Position numbers and translations under genes: made by a program. The notes beneath the pieces are model-generated. The model was not told the DNA's origin and did not search any database. It was given only the letters and a program-made list of their open reading frames with translations. Of a stretch of DNA of 64,000 nt, positions 17,390 through 25,505 are shown piece after piece. Each line of letters opens with the position of its first letter. The first letter of the stretch is position 1. Source of the DNA: Micromonospora sp. PLK6-60. Lineage in GTDB: Bacteria > Actinomycetota > Actinomycetes > Mycobacteriales > Micromonosporaceae. The stretch covers positions 1-64,000 of the forward strand of contig NZ_JAIOAA010000003.1 in the NCBI RefSeq assembly GCF_019890675.1, read 5' to 3'.

Positions 17390-18373
17390 TCAGTCGAGCA
17401 TTTTCTCCAGTTCCGCCGGCGGGAAGCCGCCGGCCGGGATCCGCTCCCGGACCGCCCGGCGGACGGCACGCTGCACGGCGGCGTTGACCGGAGCCGGTAC
17501 GCCGTGCAGCCGGCCCAGCAGCACGACCTCCCCGTTGAGGTGGTCGGCCTCGGCCGAGCCGGCGCCCCGGGCCAGGCTCTGCCAGGTCGAGCCGCCGGCC
17601 CGTTCCGCGCCGTCGACCCGGCGGTGCCGGACCAGGTCGCCGCGCTCGGCGGCCTCCTCGTCCGGGGTGGTGTGCGCGATGCCGGCCGCGGCCAGGACCG
17701 CCTCCCCCTCGGCCCGTACCCGCTCGACGAGCCGCTCCGGGACGTCCGGGCCGAGCAGTGCCTGGAGGCCGTTGCCGAGGTTGCTGAGCAGCTTGCCGTA
17801 CTTCCAGCGCATCACGTCGTCCCGGACCGGCGCGACGAACCCGGCGGCGGTCAGGTCGGCGGCGACAGCCCGGGTGGTCCCGTCCGAGCCGGTCGGGTAG
17901 CGGCCCAGATGCAGCATGCCCGGGTGCGGGTGCCCGTTGGCGACCACCACGCCCGGCTCCAGGTGGGTGGCCGGCAGCCAGACGCAGACCGGGTGCACCG
18001 CGGCGAACAGCCGCAGCGCGGCCCGCTCGTTGGCCACCCCGTTCTGCGCGGTGCACAACGGCAGCCTTTCGCCGGCGGTGCCGCCCCCGGCGACCGGCGC
18101 GTCCACCCAGGCGGCCAGCGCCGCCGCCGTGTCCTGCGACTTGACGGTCAGCACCAGCACCGTGTCGGCCGGCAGCGAGGTCTGCCCCGGCCCGTCGGCG
18201 GCCGGGCCGCGCCAGGTCACCGCGCCGTCGGGCGTACGCAGGGTCAGGCCGCGCGTCCGGATGGCGTCCAGGTGCGCGCCGCGGGCCACCAGCGTCACGT
18301 CACGCCCGGCCTCCCCCAGCCGTACGCCGATGGTGCCGCCGACCGCGCCCGCCCCGATGATCACGTACCGCAT
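17390..18373 (-). CDS. 2-dehydropantoate 2-reductase family (ApbA/PanE)
   Basis: 327 aa. An N-terminal NADPH-binding Rossmann fold with IIGAGAVGGTIGVRLGEAG, the ketopantoate family block VKSQDTAAAL, and the C-terminal helical domain with RWKYGKLLSNLGNGL (catalytic Lys). PanE reduces ketopantoate to pantoate for coenzyme A synthesis. Several actinomycete paralogues exist, so the physiological substrate is not certain. ATG 18373 is the natural start; longer in-frame extensions upstream have no family similarity. Confidence 0.88.
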   Translation of the reverse strand: MRYVIIGAGAVGGTIGVRLGEAGRDVTLVARGAHLDAIRTRGLTLRTPDGAVTWRGPAADGPGQTSLPADTVLVLTVKSQDTAAALAAWVDAPVAGGGTAGERLPLCTAQNGVANERAALRLFAAVHPVCVWLPATHLEPGVVVANGHPHPGMLHLGRYPTGSDGTTRAVAADLTAAGFVAPVRDDVMRWKYGKLLSNLGNGLQALLGPDVPERLVERVRAEGEAVLAAAGIAHTTPDEEAAERGDLVRHRRVDGAERAGGSTWQSLARGAGSAEADHLNGEVVLLGRLHGVPAPVNAAVQRAVRRAVRERIPAGGFPPAELEKMLD

Positions 18374-18447
18374 GCCCCGATTCTGCCTCGCCGGGTCGGT
18401 CCGTGACGGCCGGGCGACGGCAGTTCTGGCGAGGTCGGTGCCCGGGG

Positions 18448-19191
18448 TCAGCCGATCAGGCCGGCGTCGGTGAGGATCGGGCCGGCCAGCAGCAGCGCGC
18501 CGACGACGAGCACGGCCACATTGACCACTCCGAACACCCCGACCCAGAAGAGCGCCGGGAACGGGGTGAGCCCGGCGAGCTGGTCGGCGTCGGAGGCCGG
18601 CATCCGGCCGCGGCCGCGCAGGCTCTGCAACTCGAACACCGGTCGTACGCCGCCGAGCAGCAGGAACCAGACGCCGGTCCAGGCGAACGCGGCCTGCACC
18701 TGCGGGGTGGCGTACCAGGAGACGGCGAGCACCGCGCCGCCGGTGACCAGCAGCGAGAGCACCCCGTACACGTTGCGGATCAGCACCAGCATGGCCAGCA
18801 GCAACGCGACCGCCACCCAGAGCAGCAGGGTGATCCGGTTGCCGGCGAGCAGCCAGGCGCCGGCCAGGCCGACCAGCGACGGGGCGAGGTACCCGGTGAG
18901 CAGGGTGAGGATCATCCCGGGGCCGCTGGGCCGGCCGGCGGACAGGGTCAGTCCCGAGGTGTCCGAGTGCAGCCGGATGCCGTGCAGCCGGCGGCCGGTG
19001 AGCAGCGCCGCCAGCGCGTGCCCGCCCTCGTGGGCGATGGTGATGGCGTTGCGGGCGATCCGCCAGGGCAGCCGGGTGGCGACCACGGCCAGCGCGAGGA
19101 CGGCGGTGACCAGGACCAGCAGCGGGGGCGGGTCGGGCTGCGCGCTGAACAGCTTGTCCCACAGGGTGCTCAGGCCGTCGATCGAGAACAT
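18448..19191 (-). CDS. M50B-like membrane metalloprotease family protein
   Basis: 247 aa with about six to seven transmembrane helices. The motif HEGGHAL (His54, Glu55, His58) is the HExxH zinc site of M50-type intramembrane proteases. No PDZ domain is present, and the length is that of the small M50B-like actinomycete proteins. Expected role: cleaves a membrane protein within or near the bilayer; the substrate is unknown. Separated by 74 nt from the panE-like gene downstream. Confidence 0.82.
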   Translation of the reverse strand: MFSIDGLSTLWDKLFSAQPDPPPLLVLVTAVLALAVVATRLPWRIARNAITIAHEGGHALAALLTGRRLHGIRLHSDTSGLTLSAGRPSGPGMILTLLTGYLAPSLVGLAGAWLLAGNRITLLLWVAVALLLAMLVLIRNVYGVLSLLVTGGAVLAVSWYATPQVQAAFAWTGVWFLLLGGVRPVFELQSLRGRGRMPASDADQLAGLTPFPALFWVGVFGVVNVAVLVVGALLLAGPILTDAGLIG

Positions 19192-19290
19192 GGGCCGGGA
19201 GCCTACTCGCTGATCGAGTGTCGGTTCAGGGCCGGCGGACCGTAGGGTGTGAAACTGATCGGGCGAGGCGCCGGAGCGGAGGTGAGGTCG

Positions 19291-19851
19291 GTGAGCGCAG
19301 CCCCCCTGGAGCCCTTCGGGTCGCACGTGGGCCTCTGGACCGAGGCCGACTACCTCGCGCTGGGTGAGAGCCGCGACCGCATCGAACTGCTCGACGGGAG
19401 CCTGATCGTGAGCCCTGCTCCGAGCCGACGACACCAGCGGGTGGCGCGACGACTGGCGAACAGCGTCGAACAGGCGGCGGAGCCGGCCGGCCTCTTCGTC
19501 TACGACGCCATCAACGTGCGGCTCGGCGTCGACCGGATCGTGATCCCGGACCTTGTCGTCACCGATGCCGACGACGATGGCGTGTTCCTCGACGCGGATC
19601 GGATCGCGCTCGTCGGAGAGATCGTCTCGCCCGGGAACGGCGCCGCGGATCGGGTGCTGAAGATGCAGCTGTACGCGATCGCCCGCATCCCGTGGTATCT
19701 GCTGGTCGAGCAGGAGGGCGAGGGCCTCGCGCTGCGGCTGTACCGGCTGGACGGCGGGCACTACGTCGAGGACCGGGTGGCCAAGGCCGGCGAGACGCTG
19801 GCGCTGACGGAGCCGTTCCGTTGGCAGCTCGATCCCGCCTCGCTGCGCTGA
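19291..19851 (+). CDS. Uma2 family endonuclease (DUF820)
   Basis: 186 aa. The family pattern is clear: [21 protein letters not shown], then [18 protein letters not shown], the PD-like block [11 protein letters not shown] and the EIVSPGN loop. This is the PD-(D/E)XK nuclease-like fold; members are abundant in actinomycetes and cyanobacteria, with no proven role. GTG 19291 has GGAGG 8 nt before it; GTG 19249 would lie directly on the TAGGGT -10-like element (19243-19248), so it was not used. Confidence 0.85.
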   Translation: MSAAPLEPFGSHVGLWTEADYLALGESRDRIELLDGSLIVSPAPSRRHQRVARRLANSVEQAAEPAGLFVYDAINVRLGVDRIVIPDLVVTDADDDGVFLDADRIALVGEIVSPGNGAADRVLKMQLYAIARIPWYLLVEQEGEGLALRLYRLDGGHYVEDRVAKAGETLALTEPFRWQLDPASLR

Positions 19852-19976
19852 ATCACCGCCCGTCGGTCCCGGGTCTCCAGCACGGGTTGGGTGAAAATTT
19901 GTTCAGTGACTCTTGCGATCTTGGGCATTAACCTTCAAAGATGTCTGTCAATTGATCGGCGTCTCTGGAGGCATCC

Positions 19977-20729
19977 ATGACCCGTACCAGAATCTCCGTG
20001 CGCCGGCTGCTCGCGGCCGGCCTGACCGTTCTCGCCACCGCCGCCGCGGCGCTCGTCGCGACCAGCGGCCCGGCCGCCGCCGCCACGGTGGCCGGCGTCG
20101 ACGTCTCGCGCTACCAGGGCACGATCAACTGGACCAGCGTCCGCAACGCGGGCATCGAGTTCGCCTTCATCAAGGCCACCGAGGGGACCAGCTACAAGGA
20201 CCCGAACTTCAACACGAACTACGTCAACGCCTACAACGCCGGGGTGATCCGCGGGGCGTACCACTTCGCCCGGCCGAACATCTCCTCCGGCGCCACCCAG
20301 GCCGGCTACCTGGCCAGCAACGGCGGCGCCTGGTCGGCGGACAGCCGCACCCTGCCCGCCGCGCTGGACATCGAGGCGAACCCGTACAGCGGCGGCACCT
20401 GCTACGGCCTGAGCACCACCGGCATGCGCAACTGGATCCAGGACTTCCTGAACACCTACCGGTCCCGCACCGGCCGGTACGCGGTCATCTACACCACCAC
20501 CAGCTGGTGGAACCAGTGCACCGGCAGCTGGACCGGCCCGTGGGCCAACCACCCGCTCTGGCTGGCCCGCTGGTCGAGCACGCCCGGCACCCTGCCGGCC
20601 GGCGCCTCCGTGTGGAGCTTCTGGCAGTACACCAGCACCGGCAGCGTCTCCGGGATCAGCGGCAACGTCGACCGCAACTACTGGAACGGCGACCGCAGCC
20701 GGCTGATCGCGCTGGCGAACAACACCTGA
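19977..20729 (+). CDS. Secreted GH25 lysozyme (muramidase)
   Basis: 250 aa. A signal peptide with basic start and AAA cleavage region (about residues 1-36) is followed by one glycoside hydrolase family 25 domain. Acidic active-site motifs are GVDVSRYQGTINW and ALDIEANPY, followed by YAVIYTTTSWW and FWQYTSTGSVSGISGNVDRN. It would cleave the glycan of peptidoglycan outside the cell (N-acetylmuramidase). No cell-wall-binding domain is present. GGAGG stands 5 nt before the ATG. The 90-nt leader 19885-19976 is markedly AT-richer than the surroundings. Confidence 0.93.
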   Translation: MTRTRISVRRLLAAGLTVLATAAAALVATSGPAAAATVAGVDVSRYQGTINWTSVRNAGIEFAFIKATEGTSYKDPNFNTNYVNAYNAGVIRGAYHFARPNISSGATQAGYLASNGGAWSADSRTLPAALDIEANPYSGGTCYGLSTTGMRNWIQDFLNTYRSRTGRYAVIYTTTSWWNQCTGSWTGPWANHPLWLARWSSTPGTLPAGASVWSFWQYTSTGSVSGISGNVDRNYWNGDRSRLIALANNT

Positions 20730-20749
20730 CGAGCGGGGCCGCCCGGGTC

Positions 20750-20804
20750 GGCGGCAGCGGGATCACCTGGCGCTCAACGATCGCCAACCGGTCCGGCTGC
20801 CGCC
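20750..20804. terminator. Hairpin between convergent GH25 and small membrane gene
   Basis: GGCGGCAGC (20750-20758) pairs with GCTGCCGCC (20796-20804). The loop is long (37 nt), so it is only a moderate candidate. Confidence 0.35.
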
Positions 20805-20820
20805 ACCCTCACGTCCGGCC

Positions 20821-21063
20821 TCAGGCCCTCCGTCGCGTCACGCCGGGCACGGTGACCGGCGCGGGGATCCGCTCGCGGCGCACCGGGGCGGCGCGGCGCG
20901 TCAGCCGCCAGGCGGTCACCCCGGCGACGGTGAGGAACACGACCGCGAGCAGCGCGATCAGGACCGACAGACCCGCGCTGACCAGCAGCAGCACCGCGTC
21001 GCCGAGGGCGACGAGCATCCACAGTGCCAGTCGGGGGCGGGCGTCCTTGCGTCGGTGACCCAT
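20821..21063 (-). CDS. Small membrane protein, 80 aa
   Basis: 80 aa: a basic N-terminus (GHRRKDARPR), two hydrophobic segments (about residues 12-30 and 32-51) and a basic tail. The family is not recognised. GGGAGG stands 6 nt before the ATG, a strong ribosome site that supports real translation. It follows the receptor kinase gene by 77 nt on the same strand. Confidence 0.65.
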   Translation of the reverse strand: MGHRRKDARPRLALWMLVALGDAVLLLVSAGLSVLIALLAVVFLTVAGVTAWRLTRRAAPVRRERIPAPVTVPGVTRRRA

Positions 21064-21140
21064 GTCGTACCTCCCTTCCGTCGTGCGGAAGGGATACCCC
21101 GCCCGACGGAAGGTCATGCGAACGAAATTCGCAGCGCCGG

Positions 21141-23120
21141 TCAGTTGCGCCGGTCGGGCTTGAAGTGCCGGACGATCTGGGCCCAGTCGGCCAGCTTCGC
21201 GTCCCACTGCGCCTCCGGGATCTCCCAGCGCAGGGCGTAGCCCCGGTCGGACGCCGTGACGAAGCCGCGGTTGCGCACGTGGATCCGGGTGCCGTTGTCG
21301 GTCTGGTACCAGTCCCAGTCGGCGCAGGTGCGGTAGTAGGTGCACCGCTCGATGCCGATCAACTGGTAGTTCTTGACCTTGTCCTTCCGGTACGGCTCGA
21401 TGCGCCGCCAATCGGCGACCGCGTCGTCCTTCGGATCGGGCGTCCACTGGACGAGCAGCTTGCCCACCCCGTTGGGTCCCCGGTAGACCGCCGTGTCGGA
21501 TCCGGTCCGCCCGCCGCTCCAGCCGGGCGGCAGCGGCACGGCGTAGCCGGGCCCGTCGGTCTTCAGCGTCCACCCCGCGGGCAGGGCCGGGGCGTTCGGC
21601 GAGGAGGGCTGCGCGGACGGGGTGGCGCTCGGCGCCGCGCTGGTGGGGTCGGTGGTGGGCGGCGCGGGCGCGGGCGCCGCGCTGGAGGTCTCCCCGGACG
21701 GCGCCACCGACGACCCGCCCGGCCCGCCCGGCGCGGCCGAGCCGCCCCCGGTCGCGCCGGTCTGCGGCGTCTCCTTCTTGCCGTCGCCGGAGTTGAGCAG
21801 CGGCACCAGCACCACCAGGCCGATCAGCAGCACCGCGACCAGCGCGCCGATCAGCAGATTGCGCCGCTTGTGGTCCGGCTTCGTGCCGGGCACCACGGTC
21901 GCCCGGCCGGCCGCCGGGTCCGCCTGCGCCGGCATCACCGAGGTGGGGTTCACCGGGGCGCGGCGCTCCTTGGCCGGCGGCGGGTCGACCCGGGCGGTCG
22001 GGTCGGCGTCCGTGCTGGCCGGCGCCGGGGTCTCGACCTTCGCCGTCGGCTCGGCGTCGACCGGGGCCGGCACCTTCGCGGTGGCGTCCTCGCCCGCCGA
22101 CGCCGCCGAACCCGCCGCGACCGCGCCCGCCGCCGCAGCGGCGGCGTTCGGCCGGCTGCGCGGGGTGGGCGGCGGCGTGATCTGCTCGTCCGACGAGGTC
22201 TCGGCCGGCCGCGGCGCCGGCACCACCCGGGAGCGCGGCTCGCGCGGACCGTTCGGCCCCGGCCGGCGTACGCCGTCCAGCAGCGAGATGCTCTTGGCCC
22301 GCTTGCCGCCGGCCCGGCGCAGCAGCCGCTCCGCCACCTCGGCGGTGATCCGCTCGGTCGGGTCCTTGCGCAGCAGCCCGTTCAGCACCGGCTTCAGCGG
22401 GCCGGCGTTCTTCGGCGGCGGCATCGGCTCGGTGGCCAGGGCGGCCAGCGTGGCGATCGCCGACGGCCGGGCGTACGGGGACTTGCCCTCCACCGCCGCG
22501 TAGAGGGTGGCCCCCAGTGACCACAGGTCCGCCTCCGGGCCGGCGGTGCCGTCCTTCGCCCGCTCCGGGGCGATGTACGCGGGCGAGCCGAGCACCATGC
22601 CCGTGCGGGTCACGTTCGGGTCGCCGGGGATGGTGGCCAGCCCGAAGTCGGTAAGCACCACCCGGCCGTCGTTGCCGAGCAGCACGTTGCCCGGCTTGAT
22701 GTCGCGGTGCATCACCCCGGCCTTGTGCGCCGCCTTCAGCGCGCCGAGCACCCCGAGCCCGATCTCCACCGCGCGGGCCGGGGACACTGGGCCGTCCTCG
22801 GCGAGGGTGTCCTGCAACGACTTCGACGCCACGTACTCCATGACGATCCACGGGTCGCCGTCGGTGCGCAGCACGTCGAAGATGCGGACCACGTTGATGT
22901 GGTTGAGCCGGGCGATGGCCCGGGCCTCCCGCAACGACCGTTCGCGCATCTCACGGCGCTCGTCGTCGGTGAGGCTGGGCGGCGGGACGAGTTCCTTGAT
23001 CGCCACGTCGCGGTGCAGCACCTCGTCGCGCGCCTTCCACACCCTGCCCATGCCGCCCTGGCCGAGCGGCGAGATGAGCCGGTACCGGTCGGCGACAAGT
23101 TGGGGAAGCGCGTTCGACAT
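21141..23120 (-). CDS. Receptor-type Ser/Thr protein kinase
   Basis: 659 aa. The cytosolic N-terminal kinase domain (about residues 12-275) is complete: Gly-loop GQGGMG, Lys42 in AIKE, catalytic HRDIKPGN (Asp140), DFG at 158-160, APE-like AYIAPERA. A long Pro/Ala/Thr-rich linker follows, then one transmembrane helix (about residues 430-455) and an extracellular C-terminal domain with WTLKTDGPGYAVPLPPGW and a Cys pair (RCTYYRTC). This is the Hanks-type PknB-like layout, but without PASTA repeats; the ligand is unknown. It is leaderless (TACCGT 8 nt before ATG). Confidence 0.93.
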   Translation of the reverse strand: MSNALPQLVADRYRLISPLGQGGMGRVWKARDEVLHRDVAIKELVPPPSLTDDERREMRERSLREARAIARLNHINVVRIFDVLRTDGDPWIVMEYVASKSLQDTLAEDGPVSPARAVEIGLGVLGALKAAHKAGVMHRDIKPGNVLLGNDGRVVLTDFGLATIPGDPNVTRTGMVLGSPAYIAPERAKDGTAGPEADLWSLGATLYAAVEGKSPYARPSAIATLAALATEPMPPPKNAGPLKPVLNGLLRKDPTERITAEVAERLLRRAGGKRAKSISLLDGVRRPGPNGPREPRSRVVPAPRPAETSSDEQITPPPTPRSRPNAAAAAAGAVAAGSAASAGEDATAKVPAPVDAEPTAKVETPAPASTDADPTARVDPPPAKERRAPVNPTSVMPAQADPAAGRATVVPGTKPDHKRRNLLIGALVAVLLIGLVVLVPLLNSGDGKKETPQTGATGGGSAAPGGPGGSSVAPSGETSSAAPAPAPPTTDPTSAAPSATPSAQPSSPNAPALPAGWTLKTDGPGYAVPLPPGWSGGRTGSDTAVYRGPNGVGKLLVQWTPDPKDDAVADWRRIEPYRKDKVKNYQLIGIERCTYYRTCADWDWYQTDNGTRIHVRNRGFVTASDRGYALRWEIPEAQWDAKLADWAQIVRHFKPDRRN

Positions 23121-23128
23121 CGCAGGAG

Positions 23129-23134
23129 ACGGTA
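23129..23134 (-). promoter_or_regulatory. Leaderless promoter -10 of first kinase
   Basis: On the minus strand TACCGT ends 8 nt before ATG 23120. Confidence 0.45.
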
Positions 23135-23200
23135 CCCGGCCGGGCCCGATGACACACCGCCGGCACGCCACTCTGCGGCGAAGGTCAACTTCTTGACGCG

Positions 23201-23206
23201 TACGCT
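23201..23206 (+). promoter_or_regulatory. Leaderless promoter -10 of accE
   Basis: TACGCT ends 6 nt before ATG 23213. It is divergent from the kinase promoter 67 bp away. Confidence 0.5.
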
Positions 23207-23212
23207 GGCGTC

Positions 23213-23425
23213 ATGTCTGCCGATGAGCCGCTGTTCCGGGTCGTCCGCGGCGTGCCGACCGCCGAGGAGTTGGCCGCGCTGGTGGGTGTCATCGCCGCCC
23301 GCTCACGCCCGGTGGCCCCGGCCGCGCCGGCGCCGGCGTCGCTCTGGGCCCGCAGCGCGCGGCCCACCGGCGCGGCGCTCGCCGCCGGCCGCGGCGCGTG
23401 GCGCGCCGCCGGCCTCCCCCGCTGA
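23213..23425 (+). CDS. accE: Acyl-CoA carboxylase epsilon subunit
   Basis: 70 aa. Small epsilon subunit of the actinobacterial acyl-CoA carboxylase. The N-terminal block PLFRVVRGVPTAEELAALVGVI and the C-terminal WRAAGLPR ending are diagnostic. Epsilon binds the AccA-AccD complex and raises its activity. The gene is 7.3 kb from accD and 10 kb from accA, so the three subunits have separate promoters here. Confidence 0.9.
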   Translation: MSADEPLFRVVRGVPTAEELAALVGVIAARSRPVAPAAPAPASLWARSARPTGAALAAGRGAWRAAGLPR

Positions 23426-23532
23426 CCAACCTGGCGTACGCCGCTTCCCGGGCGCCGGCGGGGCTGCCGGCGCTGGCTCACAGCCGTTAACCTCACTCAG
23501 GGAAACGGAGCCGTGACGGTTAGGGAGTGCGG

Positions 23533-23982
23533 ATGATCCCTCAGGAGGACCGCCCAGCGTCCTGGTTGCACGGCTACGGCGGCATCGAGGCCGACATCCG
23601 CCAACTCCGCGAGTTCGCCGAGCGTCTCGAGGCGGAGGTGCGGCAGAACTACGGGCCGCACCTGTCGTACATCGCCGACGACATGACCGCGCCGATCCCC
23701 AACCCGTACGACGTCTTTCAGGAACTGGTGCAGTTCCTGCGCGCGCACCACGAGACCCAACAGGCCACCGCCGACATGATCTTCGACGTCCGGGACGCCA
23801 CCGGCCACCTGGCCGCCGCCGCGGGCAAGGTCGCCGCCGCGTACACCGGCGCCGACGCCTTCTCCGCCGCCCGGGTGGCCGACGTGGAACGCGCCCTCGC
23901 CGACCCGTCCACCGCCCGCCCCGGCCCCGGCCTCGTGCTCGACAACCCCGACCGGACGGACAACCGCGGGGCGGTGCTCTGA
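23533..23982 (+). CDS. Small helical protein, putative type VII secretion substrate (PE/WXG100-like partner)
   Basis: 149 aa, mainly helical and soluble, no signal peptide. It contains YTGAD (Tyr104-Asp108), which matches the YxxxD/E secretion signal of type VII substrates, and ends in a flexible tail. ATG 23533 follows GGGAG by 5 nt. It overlaps the next gene by 1 nt (TGATG), and the third gene is a mycosin. I do not recognise a named family; the substrate role is inferred from the signal motif and context. Confidence 0.6.
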   Translation: MIPQEDRPASWLHGYGGIEADIRQLREFAERLEAEVRQNYGPHLSYIADDMTAPIPNPYDVFQELVQFLRAHHETQQATADMIFDVRDATGHLAAAAGKVAAAYTGADAFSAARVADVERALADPSTARPGPGLVLDNPDRTDNRGAVL

Positions 23983-25505
23983 TGATCGAACGTGGTGGCA
24001 GCGGGCGGGCCGGCCTCACCGACTGGCAGTCGATGGACGTGCTGAGCATGTGGTCCCTCGTCGAGGACCACGACACCGCCAACCACTGGCGGCAGGTCTC
24101 CGGCTGGGCAAAGGTCTGCGACCTCGCCCAACTGCACCTGAGCCGATTGCAGACCTACCGCGACGGGCTGGCCCAGGCGTGGCCGCCGGAGACCAGCGCC
24201 GCCTCCGGGGCGTACCTGGCCGAACTCGACGGGCTGATCGACCGGGTACGCCGCACCCACGACGCCGCCTCCGCCAACCTCACCGCCCTCTCCGCCGCCA
24301 CCCGCGCCATCGACGACGCCCGCCGGACACTGCGGCCCGTCTTCGACGAGTACGTCGACAAGCTCAGGCGCAAGCAGGCGTACGAGGAGACGGTCCGCGA
24401 CCCGAAGGCACTGATGGGCAGCCGACTGCCCGACGCACCGGTGACCGAGACGGAGCTGAACCGGCTGGATGTGCAGGCGCGCGGCATCATGTACGGCCTC
24501 AGCGGGGAACTCCAGCAGGCCCAAGTGGCACTTCGACAGCCGCCTCCAAAGTCCTGGGGGCCGATCCAACATGAGACCTCCGACCTGTATGCAAATTCCC
24601 CCGCCCCGATAATTCCACCGATAGTTCCTGCACCGACACCCACGGTCGGAGCGAGCACCTCATTGCGTCAGCCGGTGTTGCCCTCCCCTCAAATCCCAGC
24701 AAAGTCGTCAATCGTCAGCCCAGTGCTCGGCGGCACCAAGCATGCCCACACGGGCCCAACGCTCGGGGCCTCACCCATCGCAGGCCCAGGGCCGATCCTT
24801 GGCGGTGCAAGTTCCCCGACGGCTTCGCAACTCAACCCGAACATTCCGGTCGTGCCACCTCCCACGCCTGCCGGCACTTCTCCTGGCACAGGCCTACCTC
24901 CGGCGCTTCCACCAATCACCCGTTCGAACGGACGCGCTAGCAGTTCAGGGTCTCATCTCGGCCAGCCCCAAACGCCCGGTCGTGGATTTAATGGCGGGAT
25001 CAATTCCGGGCATACTGCCCCAACCAGCCCGCCTAGATCGTTGCCTGCCAGCGGCATGATCGGCGGCAGCCCACCGACAAGTCGGATCCAATCATCGAGC
25101 GGCGAGCCTCAACGCCGGGTGAATCCCGTCGGCGGTGTTATAGGAGGCGGCGGCGCCGGAACCGCCCCGTCTGGCGCAGCAGGCTCTCGGCCTGGCGCCG
25201 TACGCGGCGGCCAGCAGGGGATGCAACACGGGATGCCGCCACTCGGCGGCGCTCTGGGCGCAGCACACGGCAGCACTGAGGATCGGCGCGTCGGTGGCAG
25301 ACCCCTGGGTCTACATGGAGCCGCTTACGCCCAAGGTGGAGTAGGCACAGGGCGGTCCAGTCGCCGCGACGACGACCACGGAGGGCCACAGCACTGGGAT
25401 CCCGATAATCCGTGGGAAGTCCAAGAGGGTGTAGCTCCGGTGGTTCGGCCCTCACATGACGAGGGACCAATCGATCCGGGCCCGGCCATCGGCTTTAACC
25501 GGTGA
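23982..25505 (+). CDS. PPE/WXG100-like protein with long disordered Pro/Ser/Gly tail
   Basis: 507 aa. The first about 190 residues are helical, with a Trp-containing turn LAQAWPPETSAASGAYLAEL like the WxG turn of WXG100 proteins. The remainder (about 190-507) is low-complexity Pro/Ser/Gly/Thr sequence with no hydrophobic segment. Codon use in the tail, from about 24570, is noticeably lower in GC than the neighbours. It is translationally coupled at both ends (1-nt and 4-nt overlaps). Probably a secreted substrate of the adjacent locus; unproven. Confidence 0.6.
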   Translation: MIERGGSGRAGLTDWQSMDVLSMWSLVEDHDTANHWRQVSGWAKVCDLAQLHLSRLQTYRDGLAQAWPPETSAASGAYLAELDGLIDRVRRTHDAASANLTALSAATRAIDDARRTLRPVFDEYVDKLRRKQAYEETVRDPKALMGSRLPDAPVTETELNRLDVQARGIMYGLSGELQQAQVALRQPPPKSWGPIQHETSDLYANSPAPIIPPIVPAPTPTVGASTSLRQPVLPSPQIPAKSSIVSPVLGGTKHAHTGPTLGASPIAGPGPILGGASSPTASQLNPNIPVVPPPTPAGTSPGTGLPPALPPITRSNGRASSSGSHLGQPQTPGRGFNGGINSGHTAPTSPPRSLPASGMIGGSPPTSRIQSSSGEPQRRVNPVGGVIGGGGAGTAPSGAAGSRPGAVRGGQQGMQHGMPPLGGALGAAHGSTEDRRVGGRPLGLHGAAYAQGGVGTGRSSRRDDDHGGPQHWDPDNPWEVQEGVAPVVRPSHDEGPIDPGPAIGFNR